Assembly (NCBI RefSeq): GCF_002939305.1
Contig: NZ_MVDI01000001.1
Location: forward strand, 992,001-1,056,000
Direction of reading: 5' to 3'
DNA length: 64,000 nucleotides
Source: Chroococcidiopsis sp. TS-821
GTDB taxonomy: Bacteria; Cyanobacteriota; Cyanobacteriia; Cyanobacteriales; Chroococcidiopsidaceae
The position numbers were made by a program, and so were the translations under genes. Positions within the stretch are counted from its first letter, which is position 1; each line of letters opens with the position of its first letter. Positions 46,238 through 55,043 of the stretch are shown here, in pieces. Under the pieces are notes generated by a model that saw only the letters and a list, made by a program, of their open reading frames with translations, was not told where the DNA came from and did not search any database.

Positions 46238-47428
46238 GTGGTCGCACTGTATTTACTAGATCCTCAAAAAAAAACTCCACTACAACGGTGGCAATTTGAC
46301 TCCAAGTCGCAAATTCGGATCGGTCGTTCGCCAGATAACGATATTGTATTGAGCGAGCCAATGGTTTCTCGCTATCATCTCGAATTGCAGTGCGTTCATG
46401 CCGAACCGCAACGTTGGTACTTGACAAATCGCGGTACGAATGGCACTTTCGTCGATGGAATCTTGATGACACGAGGTCTTGTGCGCGATCGCGCGATTAT
46501 TCAATTAGCGCGTGGCGGTCCAATCCTCCAATTTCACCAGGCAGAACTCAGTCTACCTGTTAACTTGCAATGCGACCATAGCGGTAATCTCCCCAACAGT
46601 TTATTCTGCACCCGTTGCGGTCAACCTCTTACTGTCTTGCGCCAAATTCGACAATATCAAGTGCTACGTATCCTTGGACAAGGCGGTATGGGAACGACTT
46701 ATTTGGCATGGGATACAGCGAGAACAAATGCCCAACATCCGCAACTTCTCGTTTTGAAGGAAATGAATGCGGATATGGCAAAAATTGCCAAAGCACAAGA
46801 GTTATTTGAGCGCGAAGCACGTACTCTCGCAACTCTCCAACACCCAGGAATTCCCAAGTATTACGATTTCTTCTTACAAGACGGTAAGAAGTATTTAGCG
46901 ATGGAATTGATTCACGGTCAAGACCTCGAACGACGCATACTAGAACGCGGACCTGTGACATCCGCACAAGCGATCGCCTGGATGGTGCAAACTTGTGACG
47001 TGTTGGATTATCTCCACAAGCAAGAGCCGCCACTCATCCACCGCGACATTAAACCTGCAAATTTACTCGTACGCCGCGCTAATAACTCTATCGTTGTCTT
47101 AGATTTTGGTGCGGTTAAAGAAAGCAATACGACTCCTGGAACTCGCATTGGTGCGGAAGGATTTGCCGCCCCTGAACAAGAACGCGGACAACCGTTAACC
47201 CAATCCGATCTTTACGCTGTAGGCGCTACACTCATTTTCCTACTTACCGGAGAAACTCCTTTTAAGTTTCTCAAACAACGCGGTCGAGGATACCGCTTTG
47301 ACCTTTCTGGCGTACCGACAATTACACCCCAACTGCGAAAAGTTATTGAACGGGCAACAGAACCAATTCCGAGCGATCGCTATGCTACCGCATTCGAACT
47401 GACTGCTGCCCTCAAGTCAGCTACTTAA
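46238..47428 (+). CDS. Ser/Thr protein kinase with FHA domain and zinc ribbon
   Basis: A 396-residue Hanks-type kinase. Residues about 20-95 are an FHA phosphothreonine-binding domain (IRIGRSPDNDIVLSEPMVSR and GTNGTFVDG). A zinc-ribbon (CDHSG, FCTRCG) lies near 110-130. The kinase domain follows with ILGQGGMGTTYLAWD, catalytic HRDIKPANLL, and DFGAVKE. The start is GTG. The phosphatase with matching zinc ribbons lies just upstream, so they likely act on the same targets. No membrane segment is seen. Confidence 0.9.
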   Translation: MVALYLLDPQKKTPLQRWQFDSKSQIRIGRSPDNDIVLSEPMVSRYHLELQCVHAEPQRWYLTNRGTNGTFVDGILMTRGLVRDRAIIQLARGGPILQFHQAELSLPVNLQCDHSGNLPNSLFCTRCGQPLTVLRQIRQYQVLRILGQGGMGTTYLAWDTARTNAQHPQLLVLKEMNADMAKIAKAQELFEREARTLATLQHPGIPKYYDFFLQDGKKYLAMELIHGQDLERRILERGPVTSAQAIAWMVQTCDVLDYLHKQEPPLIHRDIKPANLLVRRANNSIVVLDFGAVKESNTTPGTRIGAEGFAAPEQERGQPLTQSDLYAVGATLIFLLTGETPFKFLKQRGRGYRFDLSGVPTITPQLRKVIERATEPIPSDRYATAFELTAALKSAT

Positions 47429-47462
47429 TGCCTTCTCCTTCTGCCTTTTACCTTCTGCCTTC

Positions 47463-47681
47463 TTAATCCTCATCCCATGCTTCAACGGCAAGGAGTTCGC
47501 TCACAGGGTCTTGCATTGTAAACCCGAAGTCTAGCAATTCTTGCTTCCAGTAATGCCATTCATTACCGTAGAGCAAGGCGATTTTCCAAATACTATCGCT
47601 TGGTTTAAGAATATTAGATTCTACCAGCGATCGCACGTGATGTTGCAATTTCACCATCGGGTGAATAACTTGCTGAGACAT
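47463..47681 (-). CDS. DUF4327-like small cyanobacterial protein
   Basis: A 72-residue protein (MSQQVIHPMVKLQHHVRSLV ... KPSDSIWKIALLYG, ending EAWDED). From memory it matches the short cyanobacterial DUF4327 family in length and sequence pattern. Function unknown. It converges with the kinase gene across 34 bp of CTT/CCTTCTGC-type low-complexity DNA. Confidence 0.75.
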   Translation of the reverse strand: MSQQVIHPMVKLQHHVRSLVESNILKPSDSIWKIALLYGNEWHYWKQELLDFGFTMQDPVSELLAVEAWDED

Positions 47682-48118
47682 AACCTCGATTTGTTATTAA
47701 TAAAGTTTGGTCAATTCTCGACTAGAGAAGCGCGTTCAATTTGATTTAATCTGCAATGCTCAAGCTTCCCCTAGCACGAAAAGCATTTTCTATTTACCTA
47801 CAGTACCACAAAGATTTCTATATGGAACGTCAATTTGCACATAAGTACGGGAATCACTACCACGAGTATTGCCGTTTCGCTTTAAAGTTTCTACAAATAG
47901 ACTGCAGAGGAAGCAGAGGAGAAATTCATTATAGTTCTTATTTAGAGAACGTAGTATATCTGCTCAAGCAAGCTGCAATTTGTTTGGAACATTCGTAAGT
48001 TAAAGCACGTCAGAATCAGAATGGCAATACACAATAACGAGCATTGCAGCGATCGCACTTTGCAGGCAACAGGGTAGCTTAACAATAGACACAATACCAA
48101 ATTGTTATTAATTGAGTT
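47682..48118. other. Intergenic region with a degraded copy of the dispersed repeat
   Basis: About 440 bp without a credible gene. It contains the divergent repeat copy at 47868-47957. An 80-codon open frame at 47756-47998 runs through that repeat and is not supported as a gene. Confidence 0.5.
47868..47957 (+). repeat. Dispersed ~90-bp element, copy 1 (degraded ends)
   Basis: The core CGTTTCGCTTTAAAGTTTCT with a downstream GCAGAGGAGAAATT and TAGTTCTTATTTAGAGAA matches the copies at 58045 and 60573. The terminal inverted bases are partly lost. Confidence 0.75.
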
Positions 48119-48484
48119 ATGGATGCTTACCAACATACTTCGCGCAAGCGTTTTCAGCAAATTGTCACCTGGGTATCGATTGTTGCTTTTTTTGGTTCAA
48201 CCCTCTATGGAGTTCTTGGCGCAATCAATCAATCCGTCAAGCCCACTACACCAGTTGTCTCTCCCGAATCGCAATTACAAGCGCAAGCACAAGGCTATGA
48301 AGTTGTTTTGCAACGAGAACCTAATAACCAAGCTGCCTTAGAAGGATTAGCACTTACACAGTTACAGATGAATAACCCCAATGCGGCGATCGCACCCTTA
48401 GAAAAACTCGTACAGTTACACCCCGAGCGCCAGGACTATCAAAACGTACTAGCACAAGTTAAGCAGCAAGCTAATCAAAAGTAG
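48119..48484 (+). CDS. Membrane-anchored TPR-like small protein
   Basis: A 121-residue protein with one N-terminal membrane segment (residues about 14-36, IVTWVSIVAFFGSTLYGVLG) and a C-terminal TPR-like helical region (EPNNQAALEGLALTQLQMNN followed by IAPLEKLVQLHPERQDY). It likely acts as a protein-interaction adaptor at a membrane. No specific role can be given. The following spacer shows no terminator. Confidence 0.75.
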   Translation: MDAYQHTSRKRFQQIVTWVSIVAFFGSTLYGVLGAINQSVKPTTPVVSPESQLQAQAQGYEVVLQREPNNQAALEGLALTQLQMNNPNAAIAPLEKLVQLHPERQDYQNVLAQVKQQANQK

Positions 48485-48648
48485 CAAACTTCTATTGAAA
48501 CGTTAATCGTAAAGTTGATTGTATTTAAATTGAGCTATATTGGTAAGTCTTGATACAGACAGTAAGACTGTAATTCTTGAGCTAGAGTATGGAGTACGTG
48601 GTAGAAATGCCCAAATTTTAGATACTTGTATTCCTGATAGAGGCAAAC

Positions 48649-49221
48649 TCAGGTGAAAATGCGTTGTAAATCTAACACAAATCCTGGCAACACGTCTTCA
48701 CCAGATAAAGTTGAAGGAGCTTGCAAAACTTCTACTGGTTGTGCTTGACGGTAGATTTCAACTTGATGGTCTTGCGGATTAATTAGCCAACCCAAACGTG
48801 CCCCATTCTCCCTATATTCTCGCATCTTGGCTTGCAACTGTTCAAGACTATCGGTCGGAGAACGTAGTTCTACCACAAAGTCAGGGCATAGAGGTGGGTA
48901 GCCGTCTTGCTGCTGGGGGGTAAGAGCATCCCAGCGATCTTGCCTCACCCAAGAAGCATCTGGCATTCGCTTAGCCCCATTGGGTAAGACAAACAAGGTG
49001 TTGGAGTCAAAAGTTTTTCCTGCGTTACTAGCCAAATTCCAAGCCTCTAATTGGTAGCTAAGGTTGCTATTTCTATTTCCAGAGGTTCCTCCTGTCGGTG
49101 GCACAACAACTAAATCTCCTGCTGCCGTTTGTTCAAAATTCCACTCTGGGTTAGCTCGGACAATGCGTTCAAATTCTGCATCCGAAAGCTTTAATGAATT
49201 TATAGTCAGGCTACTGTTCAT
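48649..49221 (-). CDS. Uma2 family endonuclease-like protein
   Basis: A 190-residue protein of the Uma2 (DUF820) family, which has a PD-(D/E)XK nuclease-like fold and is greatly expanded in cyanobacteria. Visible family parts are GDLVVVPPTGGTSGNRN, LFVLPNGAKRMPDASWV, PPLCPDFVVELRSPTDSLEQ and ENGARLGWLINP. ATG 49221 is chosen over a TTG at 49242. The biological function of this family is not well known. Confidence 0.88.
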   Translation of the reverse strand: MNSSLTINSLKLSDAEFERIVRANPEWNFEQTAAGDLVVVPPTGGTSGNRNSNLSYQLEAWNLASNAGKTFDSNTLFVLPNGAKRMPDASWVRQDRWDALTPQQQDGYPPLCPDFVVELRSPTDSLEQLQAKMREYRENGARLGWLINPQDHQVEIYRQAQPVEVLQAPSTLSGEDVLPGFVLDLQRIFT

Positions 49222-49608
49222 TGCTGTCTTATCTACAGGCAATCTTTGTTGGTTTCGATGAAGCGATTGCGCGAGCGCAGAAAGAATTCGCTGGTAGTGG
49301 CTGTTAATTAGGCGAAGGATTGTGCCTTAATTTGGCTTTGTTTGATTCCAATTTTAGAACATCCGGCGATCGCTTTACTCGTCAAATAATATGCATTTGT
49401 GCTTAGCATATCGTTAAAAGCGATCGCGCAGCGTGGGCAAAGCCCAATCGTACCCACAAGAAAAATATTACATACAAGCGATCGCGCATATTGCAACACT
49501 CGCGGCGATCGCGCCTAACACTACCTAAAGTTATTGTCTGCACAATATATCTAAGAAAGTATTTCTAATTTCTCGACAGCAAAATGCTACACAATTACCT
49601 ATTACAAA
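49222..49608. other. Intergenic region dense in HIP1 octamers
   Basis: No gene is seen. GCGATCGC occurs several times within 49364-49516, and the palindromic element at 49420-49450 lies inside. Confidence 0.55.
49420..49450 (+). repeat. HIP1-started palindromic repeat, copy A
   Basis: It begins with GCGATCGCGCA and ends with AAAGCCCAATCG, containing a TGGGC-AAA-GCCCA hairpin. The same two ends occur in reverse orientation at 51083-51140. Confidence 0.6.
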
Positions 49609-50109
49609 CTACCTAATTTTACTAGAACCACTACCACAATTATTTGCATCAGTTGGACTCGCGACAATTCCCACCCCTTTATTATCTGCCTCACACAAAA
49701 TAGCTTGAGTAAGTTCTGACGCGGTAAAGACACCACCTGCATAACCTTTCAGTTCAGCATTGTTGGCTTGTGCTTTGTTAGCAACGCCTCTTTGGATATT
49801 AGTAATTGCTGTTGCTGAATAGAGATAGTTGGCGCTATTTTCTATGCCAATACCTAATTTTTCGATAGCATTTGTACCTCCAGTATCTTCTACAAATGTT
49901 TGATTTTCAAAGTAGTATGTCTGCTGAGCGCGATTCATTGCACCAACATTAGTTTTAGCTTCTGATTGCCGTGCTTTTGTTCCTTGGCTAAGAAAAGAAG
50001 GCATCGCAATTGCAGAAAGAATGCCAATAATAATGATGACAACAAGTAATTCGATTAAGGTAAATCCTGTTTGTTTATTCTTTAAAAAAGAGGGAAATAT
50101 AAATTTCAT
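49609..50109 (-). CDS. pilA: Type IV pilin-like protein (PilA family)
   Basis: A 166-residue type IV pilin-like protein. A short basic leader ends at Gly in KQTGFTLIELLVVIIIIGIL, with Phe+1 and Glu+5 as required for PilD cleavage and assembly. The C-terminal region has two cysteines (ILCEA and NNCGSG) for the D-region disulfide. It is closely related to the pilin gene directly upstream on the same strand. It may be a major or minor pilin used for motility or DNA uptake. Confidence 0.88.
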   Translation of the reverse strand: MKFIFPSFLKNKQTGFTLIELLVVIIIIGILSAIAMPSFLSQGTKARQSEAKTNVGAMNRAQQTYYFENQTFVEDTGGTNAIEKLGIGIENSANYLYSATAITNIQRGVANKAQANNAELKGYAGGVFTASELTQAILCEADNKGVGIVASPTDANNCGSGSSKIR

Positions 50110-50202
50110 ATCTAAAGATTAGAGACAGTTTTTTGTATTAAATTATTTATGAATCAGTTTGAGTCTAAGTTTATTTATGTCAAACTCTATCTTATTGACT
50201 AA

Positions 50203-50237
50203 TAAAAAGAGGAGGTGAGATAAGCTCTACCCTCCTT
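50203..50237 (-). terminator. Hairpin terminator between the two pilin genes
   Basis: Read leftward, GGAGG (50231-50235) pairs with CCTCC (50211-50215), with an inner AGA/TCT pairing, and is followed by TCTTTTTATT. It could terminate most transcripts of the first pilin gene. Confidence 0.6.
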
Positions 50238-50275
50238 CAACAAAAGCTTTGATACTAAAGTTTGATATACTTAAG

Positions 50276-50806
50276 TTATCCACCAACTTTTTCTGTATTG
50301 GCACCACAAGCTAAAGTGCCATCGGTATTAGTAGGTGCATTCATTGGAGTCGTAGTTTCAAGCGCAGGCTCTTTAGCTTGACATAGAATCGACGGAGTTT
50401 GCCCACCTACACTGAAGACACCGCCAATATGACCTTTGAGGTCTTTGTTAAGTGACTTAGCTTTGTTAATAACGTCTTGATCTGCACTAGAAGCTGTTAC
50501 TGCTTCGTATGCGTAATTAGTAGAGTCTTTGATACCGATACCTAACTTATCAATAGCGCCCTTACCTTCAGCAAATTTTTGATTTTCAAGATAGTAGGTT
50601 TGCTGCGATCTATTCATTGCACCTACGTTTGTTCTGGCTTCAGATGCACGTGCTTTAGCAGACTGGTTGAGGAAGGAAGGCAATGCGATAGCAGATAGAA
50701 TACCAATGATGATGATGACTACGAGTAATTCGATTAGCGTAAAACCTTCTTCTTTTTTCTTGCCAGTTAAGTGTTGTAGAAACTTTACTTTTAGTTCGGT
50801 TTTCAT
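50276..50806 (-). CDS. pilA: Type IV pilin-like protein (PilA family)
   Basis: A 176-residue type IV pilin. The leader ends at Gly in KEEGFTLIELLVVIIIIGIL, followed by the hydrophobic assembly helix and ALPSFLNQSAKARASEARTN. Two C-terminal cysteines (ILCQA, LACGA) form the D-loop. The Shine-Dalgarno (AAGGAAG) is strong. It is the upstream member of a tandem pilin pair and likely the better expressed one, since a hairpin separates it from the second. Confidence 0.9.
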   Translation of the reverse strand: MKTELKVKFLQHLTGKKKEEGFTLIELLVVIIIIGILSAIALPSFLNQSAKARASEARTNVGAMNRSQQTYYLENQKFAEGKGAIDKLGIGIKDSTNYAYEAVTASSADQDVINKAKSLNKDLKGHIGGVFSVGGQTPSILCQAKEPALETTTPMNAPTNTDGTLACGANTEKVGG

Positions 50807-51162
50807 GGTGAGTTCTTCCTTTCGGTATATGTTTAACTTTTAACCTCTAGATATAACTTGCCCACTTATGACCAAATACATATCACCCCCAGAAATTTTT
50901 TTTGACTTTCTCGCTGCAATTTTGATACACAACGTTGTAACGCTTATCCACAGTACCTTCCGGGGTTTCACGATCCTTCAAAAAGATGTCTGTGTATAAA
51001 ATGTTTTACCCACAACAGTATTTTCATCAATCTTTCGTTGTTTAGCCAAGACAACTATGTCTATGCTGATGAAGCAATGAGTCGCGATTGGGCTTTACCT
51101 GCGCTAGACGCTACCGCCACAAGGTGCTTTGCGCGATCGCTCTCTTCAATAAGTCAAATGTA
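50807..51162. other. Intergenic region upstream of the pilins with a HIP1-ended repeat
   Basis: About 350 bp with no gene. The pilin promoter is expected in the part next to 50807. The palindromic element copy B lies at 51083-51140. Confidence 0.45.
51083..51140 (-). repeat. HIP1-started palindromic repeat, copy B
   Basis: On the leftward strand it starts GCGATCGCGCA and ends AAAGCCCAATCG, like copy A at 49420-49450, with a longer interior including a GCGGTAGCGTCTAGCGC stretch. It may form a hairpin. Confidence 0.6.
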
Positions 51163-51511
51163 TTAGCTATTGGTTCCTTGTGTTTCGATAGCGATGACTT
51201 GTCTAATTTGCTCTTGTAGAGGTGGTACTCTATTGCGTACAACATCCCATAAAATTGGCGTACTGAGGCGAAAACAAGTGTGGATGAGTACATCTTGTAA
51301 ACCAGCAATCTTGCGCCACTCAATATCAGGATAGCGATTGCGTACTTCCTTTCGCGGCTTTGCCAATCACTTCCAAATTACGCATGACAGCATCAAAAGT
51401 TCGTTCATCGGCAATAAATTCCTCAAATTCCATTCCAGCAGTATAGCGCTGTACCTTGCTACTACTTTCTAATATGTCTTCTAGATACAGTAGGTACTGC
51501 CGCAATTTCAA
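51163..51511 (-). pseudogene. HepT-like toxin (HEPN/DUF86), frameshifted
   Basis: The first part (YLLYLEDILESSSKVQRYTA ... MRNLEVIGKAAK) and the second part (KEVRNRYPDIEWRKIAGLQD ... ) are the two halves of one HEPN-domain HepT toxin, in different frames. One extra base at about 51348-51349 (CC for C) explains the shift: deleting it restores GKAAKEVRNRYPDIEW. The Rx4-6H-type active region would be in the second half (HTCFRLSTPILWDVVRN is near it). The start is a TTG. It may be a real decay or a sequence error. Confidence 0.7.
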
Positions 51512-51680
51512 CTAACTCTCTTTCTACCACCGAACGTAAGGATGGATGAAGTGTCTCTTTTTCGACTAAATCAACTTTTCTTCCTAAGAGATCCTCTAAG
51601 TAGAATTTCAAATTCATGTAATTATCAAACGTTGAGAGTGCCAACTGTGCCTCAATCCAAAGACTAACTGATTGCCCCAA
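51462..51680 (-). pseudogene. MntA-like antitoxin, N-terminally truncated
   Basis: The C-terminal 55 residues of a minimal nucleotidyltransferase antitoxin remain (NYMNLKFYLEDLLGRKVDLV and HPSLRSVVERELVEIA). The N-terminal GSxARG-x-SDxD active part is not found upstream to 51800. It overlaps the start of the HepT frame, as in intact HepT/MNT pairs. With the antitoxin truncated and the toxin frameshifted, the pair is probably dead. Confidence 0.6.
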
Positions 51681-51819
51681 AATCTCGGATAGAAGCTAGC
51701 ATAGAACTTTAAGAGTTTCTTTATCTACATGAAACTTAAACGCTCATTTATTGTGCGAAAGCGTTGTTTGACATTGCTATTTATTTGACATAATTTAGCA
51801 ATAAACACGGGCTCGATTC

Positions 51820-52845
51820 ATGACAAATTCGCAAAACTATCTGCGAGGACTCAACACGTTTTCGATTTCCCGCACAATTTTGGCTGTAGTGGTGTTAGGT
51901 GCAGCAATTCTGCTCACGCTTTGGCTGTCGCTATCGCAAGGTGCGGTTCCGCTGAGTATTACCGAATTATGGCAAGCACTGTTGCATCAAGGCGATCCCG
52001 TTAAGCAGACAATTCTTTGGGATTTACGTCTTCCGCGCATTGCTGCAGCAATTACTGTCGGTGCAGCATTAGGAATGTCAGGTGCACTCCTGCAAGGAAT
52101 GTTACGCAATAGTCTTGCCGATCCTTTTATTTTGGGTATTTCCGCAGGTGCAGGATTAGTTGTCATTGTGATGGTGGTGTTGCAAATTTATCAAGCTTGG
52201 ATTCCGCTGGCAAGTTGGATCGGCGCGATCGCTACTTCAGCTATAGTATTCTTTCTAGGACGTACTGGCACAGGAATCGCGATTGAACGACTGATTTTAG
52301 GAGGAGTCGCGGTGAGTGCTTTATTTGGTGCGGTACAAAGTACACTCCTCTTACTTGCAGAAGATGGTCAAGTGCAAATAGCGCTCAATTGGCTAGTAGG
52401 CAGTTTAAACGGAAGAGGATGGCAAGAAGTCACCACATCGGGACCTTATATTGCTGTTGCTTTACTCGGAGGATGCTTGCTAGCGCGATCTGTCAATGTA
52501 CTGGCGTTGGGAGACGATTTAGCTGTCGGTTTGGGGATTTCGTTGATGCGATCGCGTATTCTGATCGGTGGTGTTGCGAGTTTACTAGCAGCAAGTTCTG
52601 TCAGTATCAGTGGTTTAATTGGGTTTGTCGGTTTAGTCGTGCCCCACGGCGTACGCTTGTTAGTGGGTACAGATCACCGCGTTGTTTTACCACTCTCTGC
52701 ACTTTTTGGTGCGTGGTTACTCATCTTTGCTGATTTACTCTCGCGATTAGGCGCTGTTGAACTTCCTGTAGGTTCAGTAACTGCGTTACTCGGTTCGCCG
52801 CTGTTTATTTGGCTGCTGTACCGCCGCTCTAATGAAATAAAGTAA
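51820..52845 (+). CDS. FecCD/BtuC-family ABC permease
   Basis: A 341-residue permease with about ten membrane segments, of the iron-siderophore/cobalamin/haem importer class. Family motifs are LPRIAAAITVGAALGMSGALLQ at residues 72-95, NSLADPFILGISAGAG, and SISGLIGFVGLVVPHGVRLLVG near 275 for ATPase contact. The start is ATG 51820. The matching ATPase follows after 30 bp. No substrate-binding protein or TonB receptor is seen next to it, so the substrate (iron chelate or B12) cannot be fixed. Confidence 0.92.
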   Translation: MTNSQNYLRGLNTFSISRTILAVVVLGAAILLTLWLSLSQGAVPLSITELWQALLHQGDPVKQTILWDLRLPRIAAAITVGAALGMSGALLQGMLRNSLADPFILGISAGAGLVVIVMVVLQIYQAWIPLASWIGAIATSAIVFFLGRTGTGIAIERLILGGVAVSALFGAVQSTLLLLAEDGQVQIALNWLVGSLNGRGWQEVTTSGPYIAVALLGGCLLARSVNVLALGDDLAVGLGISLMRSRILIGGVASLLAASSVSISGLIGFVGLVVPHGVRLLVGTDHRVVLPLSALFGAWLLIFADLLSRLGAVELPVGSVTALLGSPLFIWLLYRRSNEIK

Positions 52846-52875
52846 TAACTAAGTCTGACCTGTGACCCTGCGATA

Positions 52876-53661
52876 ATGCCACTTTCATTGCAAAATCTCA
52901 CTGGTGGTTATACCACTGTCCCCGTTGTTTGTAACATTAACCTGACGCTACAAACTGGAGAATGGCTAAGTTTAGTTGGTGCTAATGGTTCAGGTAAATC
53001 AACACTGCTAAAATTACTCAGTCGCATTCTCTCGCCACAAACCGGTGTAGTATTACTCGACGGAAAAGCGATTCATACGCAACCTGCGAATGTCGTTGCA
53101 CAGAAACTGGCATTGTTACCACAACAGCAAACAATTCCTGCAGGTTTAACAGTGCGACAATTAGTCAGCTTAGGAAGAACGCCACATCAACCTTGGTGGC
53201 GATGGGAACTGAATGCAAAGGATAAACAAAAAGTAGAAACTGCAATTCAAAAAACTCAATTAGAACACTTAAGCGATCGCGCTGTCGAACAACTTTCTGG
53301 TGGCGAACGTCAACGGGCTTTTTTAGCACTAGCACTTGCCCAAGACCCACAAGTTTTGTTGCTGGATGAACCAACAACTTACTTAGATATCAAATATCAA
53401 CTACAATTACTCGAATTACTCAAAGCTTTGAATCGACAGCGACTCACAATTATTACAGTTTTACACGAATTAAATTTAGCCGCACGTTACAGTTCGCGAA
53501 TTGCGCTGCTGAAAGAGGGTCAACTATGGGAAGTCGGTACACCGCAACAAGTACTGACGCAACATAATATTGCTCAAGTGTTTGGCGTTGAAGCTACGAT
53601 TATCAATACTCCTGTAGGGTTGCAAGTATGTACAATTTCTGCTTTAGATTCAACATTTTGA
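52876..53661 (+). CDS. FecE/BtuD-family ABC transporter ATPase
   Basis: A 261-residue ATPase of the iron/B12 importer family, with Walker A GANGSGKST, Q-loop LLPQQQ, signature EQLSGGERQRAFLALALA, Walker B VLLLDEPTTYLDI and H-loop VLHELNLA. It energises the permease encoded just upstream; spacing and family match make them one transporter. Confidence 0.92.
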   Translation: MPLSLQNLTGGYTTVPVVCNINLTLQTGEWLSLVGANGSGKSTLLKLLSRILSPQTGVVLLDGKAIHTQPANVVAQKLALLPQQQTIPAGLTVRQLVSLGRTPHQPWWRWELNAKDKQKVETAIQKTQLEHLSDRAVEQLSGGERQRAFLALALAQDPQVLLLDEPTTYLDIKYQLQLLELLKALNRQRLTIITVLHELNLAARYSSRIALLKEGQLWEVGTPQQVLTQHNIAQVFGVEATIINTPVGLQVCTISALDSTF

Positions 53662-53738
53662 ATTTTGTTTTTAACTCATAATTAAGGAGCTACGAATTGT
53701 GAATAGTTTCACAATTCTCTTGACACTTAGCAAAGAGC

Positions 53739-54647
53739 ATGAAAGCAAATTATCAAAACCAAATGAAGTTGTCACAGTTACGGATTTTGGTTGCCGTTGC
53801 AGAGTGGGAAAATTTTAGTGAAGCTGCTTTGCAACTTGAAATATCACAGTCAGCAGTTAGTCACGCGATCGCAACTTTGGAAGATCATTTAGGTGTTGTA
53901 TTAGTTTCGCGAGGGCGTCACGGTGCGCGTCTGACTCCTGTAGGCAAAAGAATTGTTGAACACGCCCGCGTTATTGTCAATCGCACTGAAGAAATCATCA
54001 AAGAAGCCGAGTCAGCGAAAGGATTAAAAGGAGGTCAAGTCCGGATCGCTTCGTTTCGTAGCGTTGCTACCCATATTTTGCCCCACGCGATCGCTGAATT
54101 TCATCGCCGTTTTCCCTCTATCGCGGTTCATCTCATTGAACATGACAATTGTACTGATGTAGAGCATACACTGCGTGAAGGGCGAGCCGATATAGGATTT
54201 ATCTTACTTCCTGGAAGTGAAAGCCTAGAGACATGGGAGTTACTTCGCGATGAGTACGTAGCTTTATTTCCTCCAAATGCCAAGCTTTCTCAACCCAAGT
54301 TAACTTGGGAAGACTTAATAAATTATCCCTTAATTATGCATCCGCTCGAAAATACAATGATGCAGCCAGTTTATGCTCGCGTGCAAGCTTGCGGTTACCA
54401 ACTGCACGCTGCCTATGAAGTTGAAACAGATGCTGCTATTGTGAGTTTGGTAGCGCAAGGACTAGGTGCGACTATATTACCACGCCTAGCGGCTCAACCG
54501 ATTCCAGCGAATGTACAAGTATTTAGTTTGCCAGTTCCCCTCGAACGAATTATTGGTATCGCAATTTTAGCAGACGCATTACACGCGCCTGCGGTCTACG
54601 CGTTCATAGACACGATTAAGCATCAATCGTTAGTCGAGAATTTTTGA
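53739..54647 (+). CDS. LysR family transcriptional regulator
   Basis: A 302-residue LysR-type regulator. The N-terminal winged HTH is MKLSQLRILVAVAEWENFSE with ISQSAVSHAIATLEDHLGV; the C-terminal substrate-binding fold follows. An in-frame ATG at 53763 would remove eight residues and matches the family start more exactly. It follows the iron/B12-type ABC genes by 77 bp in the same direction and may or may not be co-regulated. The ligand is unknown. Confidence 0.9.
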   Translation: MKANYQNQMKLSQLRILVAVAEWENFSEAALQLEISQSAVSHAIATLEDHLGVVLVSRGRHGARLTPVGKRIVEHARVIVNRTEEIIKEAESAKGLKGGQVRIASFRSVATHILPHAIAEFHRRFPSIAVHLIEHDNCTDVEHTLREGRADIGFILLPGSESLETWELLRDEYVALFPPNAKLSQPKLTWEDLINYPLIMHPLENTMMQPVYARVQACGYQLHAAYEVETDAAIVSLVAQGLGATILPRLAAQPIPANVQVFSLPVPLERIIGIAILADALHAPAVYAFIDTIKHQSLVENF

Positions 54648-54767
54648 GTAAGTTTTGCTACCAGTACCAGAGCGCTTAAAAAAACTCGTTAATAGATATA
54701 AATCTCGCTTCAACTTACTTGTGTCCTGAAATAGGAGAAGTATTTTGATTTACTCCTCCTACTGGGA

Positions 54768-55043
54768 TTAATACCGATTTGTCGTTGTCGTTCCTGATTC
54801 TGCAGGATCTCTGTAAGCAACAGTACGCTTCGGTTGACGAAATAAACCAGCTAGACCAATCAAGCCAAGCAGTCCCAACCATCCCCAGCTATTGTTATCG
54901 TCTCTTGTTTCTTGAACAGTTGTTGTCGTTGTTGTATTGGGGGTAGTTGTTGTTTGGGCGTTAGCAGGAAGCGATAACGGTGCAACAGCTACGCTGAGGG
55001 CAATAATGCTTGCTCCAGCAATTTTGGAAAAAGAAGGTTTCAT
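54768..55043 (-). CDS. WGxxGxxG-type exported small protein
   Basis: A 91-residue protein. A signal peptide covers residues 1-29 (MKPSFSK, hydrophobic core, ending PANAQ). A Thr-rich linker is followed by the motif SWGWLGLLGLIGLAGLFRQ, a short hydrophobic segment with a basic end resembling the WGxxGxxG anchor class of cyanobacterial surface proteins. ATG 55043 is the right start because it begins the signal peptide; an upstream ATG at 55142 adds 33 unlikely residues. Function unknown. Confidence 0.8.
   Translation of the reverse strand: MKPSFSKIAGASIIALSVAVAPLSLPANAQTTTTPNTTTTTTVQETRDDNNSWGWLGLLGLIGLAGLFRQPKRTVAYRDPAESGTTTTNRY

Noticed and set aside
47756-47998. An 80-codon rightward open frame
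   Set aside because: It runs through the dispersed repeat copy 1, has no recognisable protein pattern, and no good ribosome site.
51690-51819. Possible cobalamin riboswitch before the ABC permease
   Set aside because: The conserved B12-box elements are not present and the region is too short.
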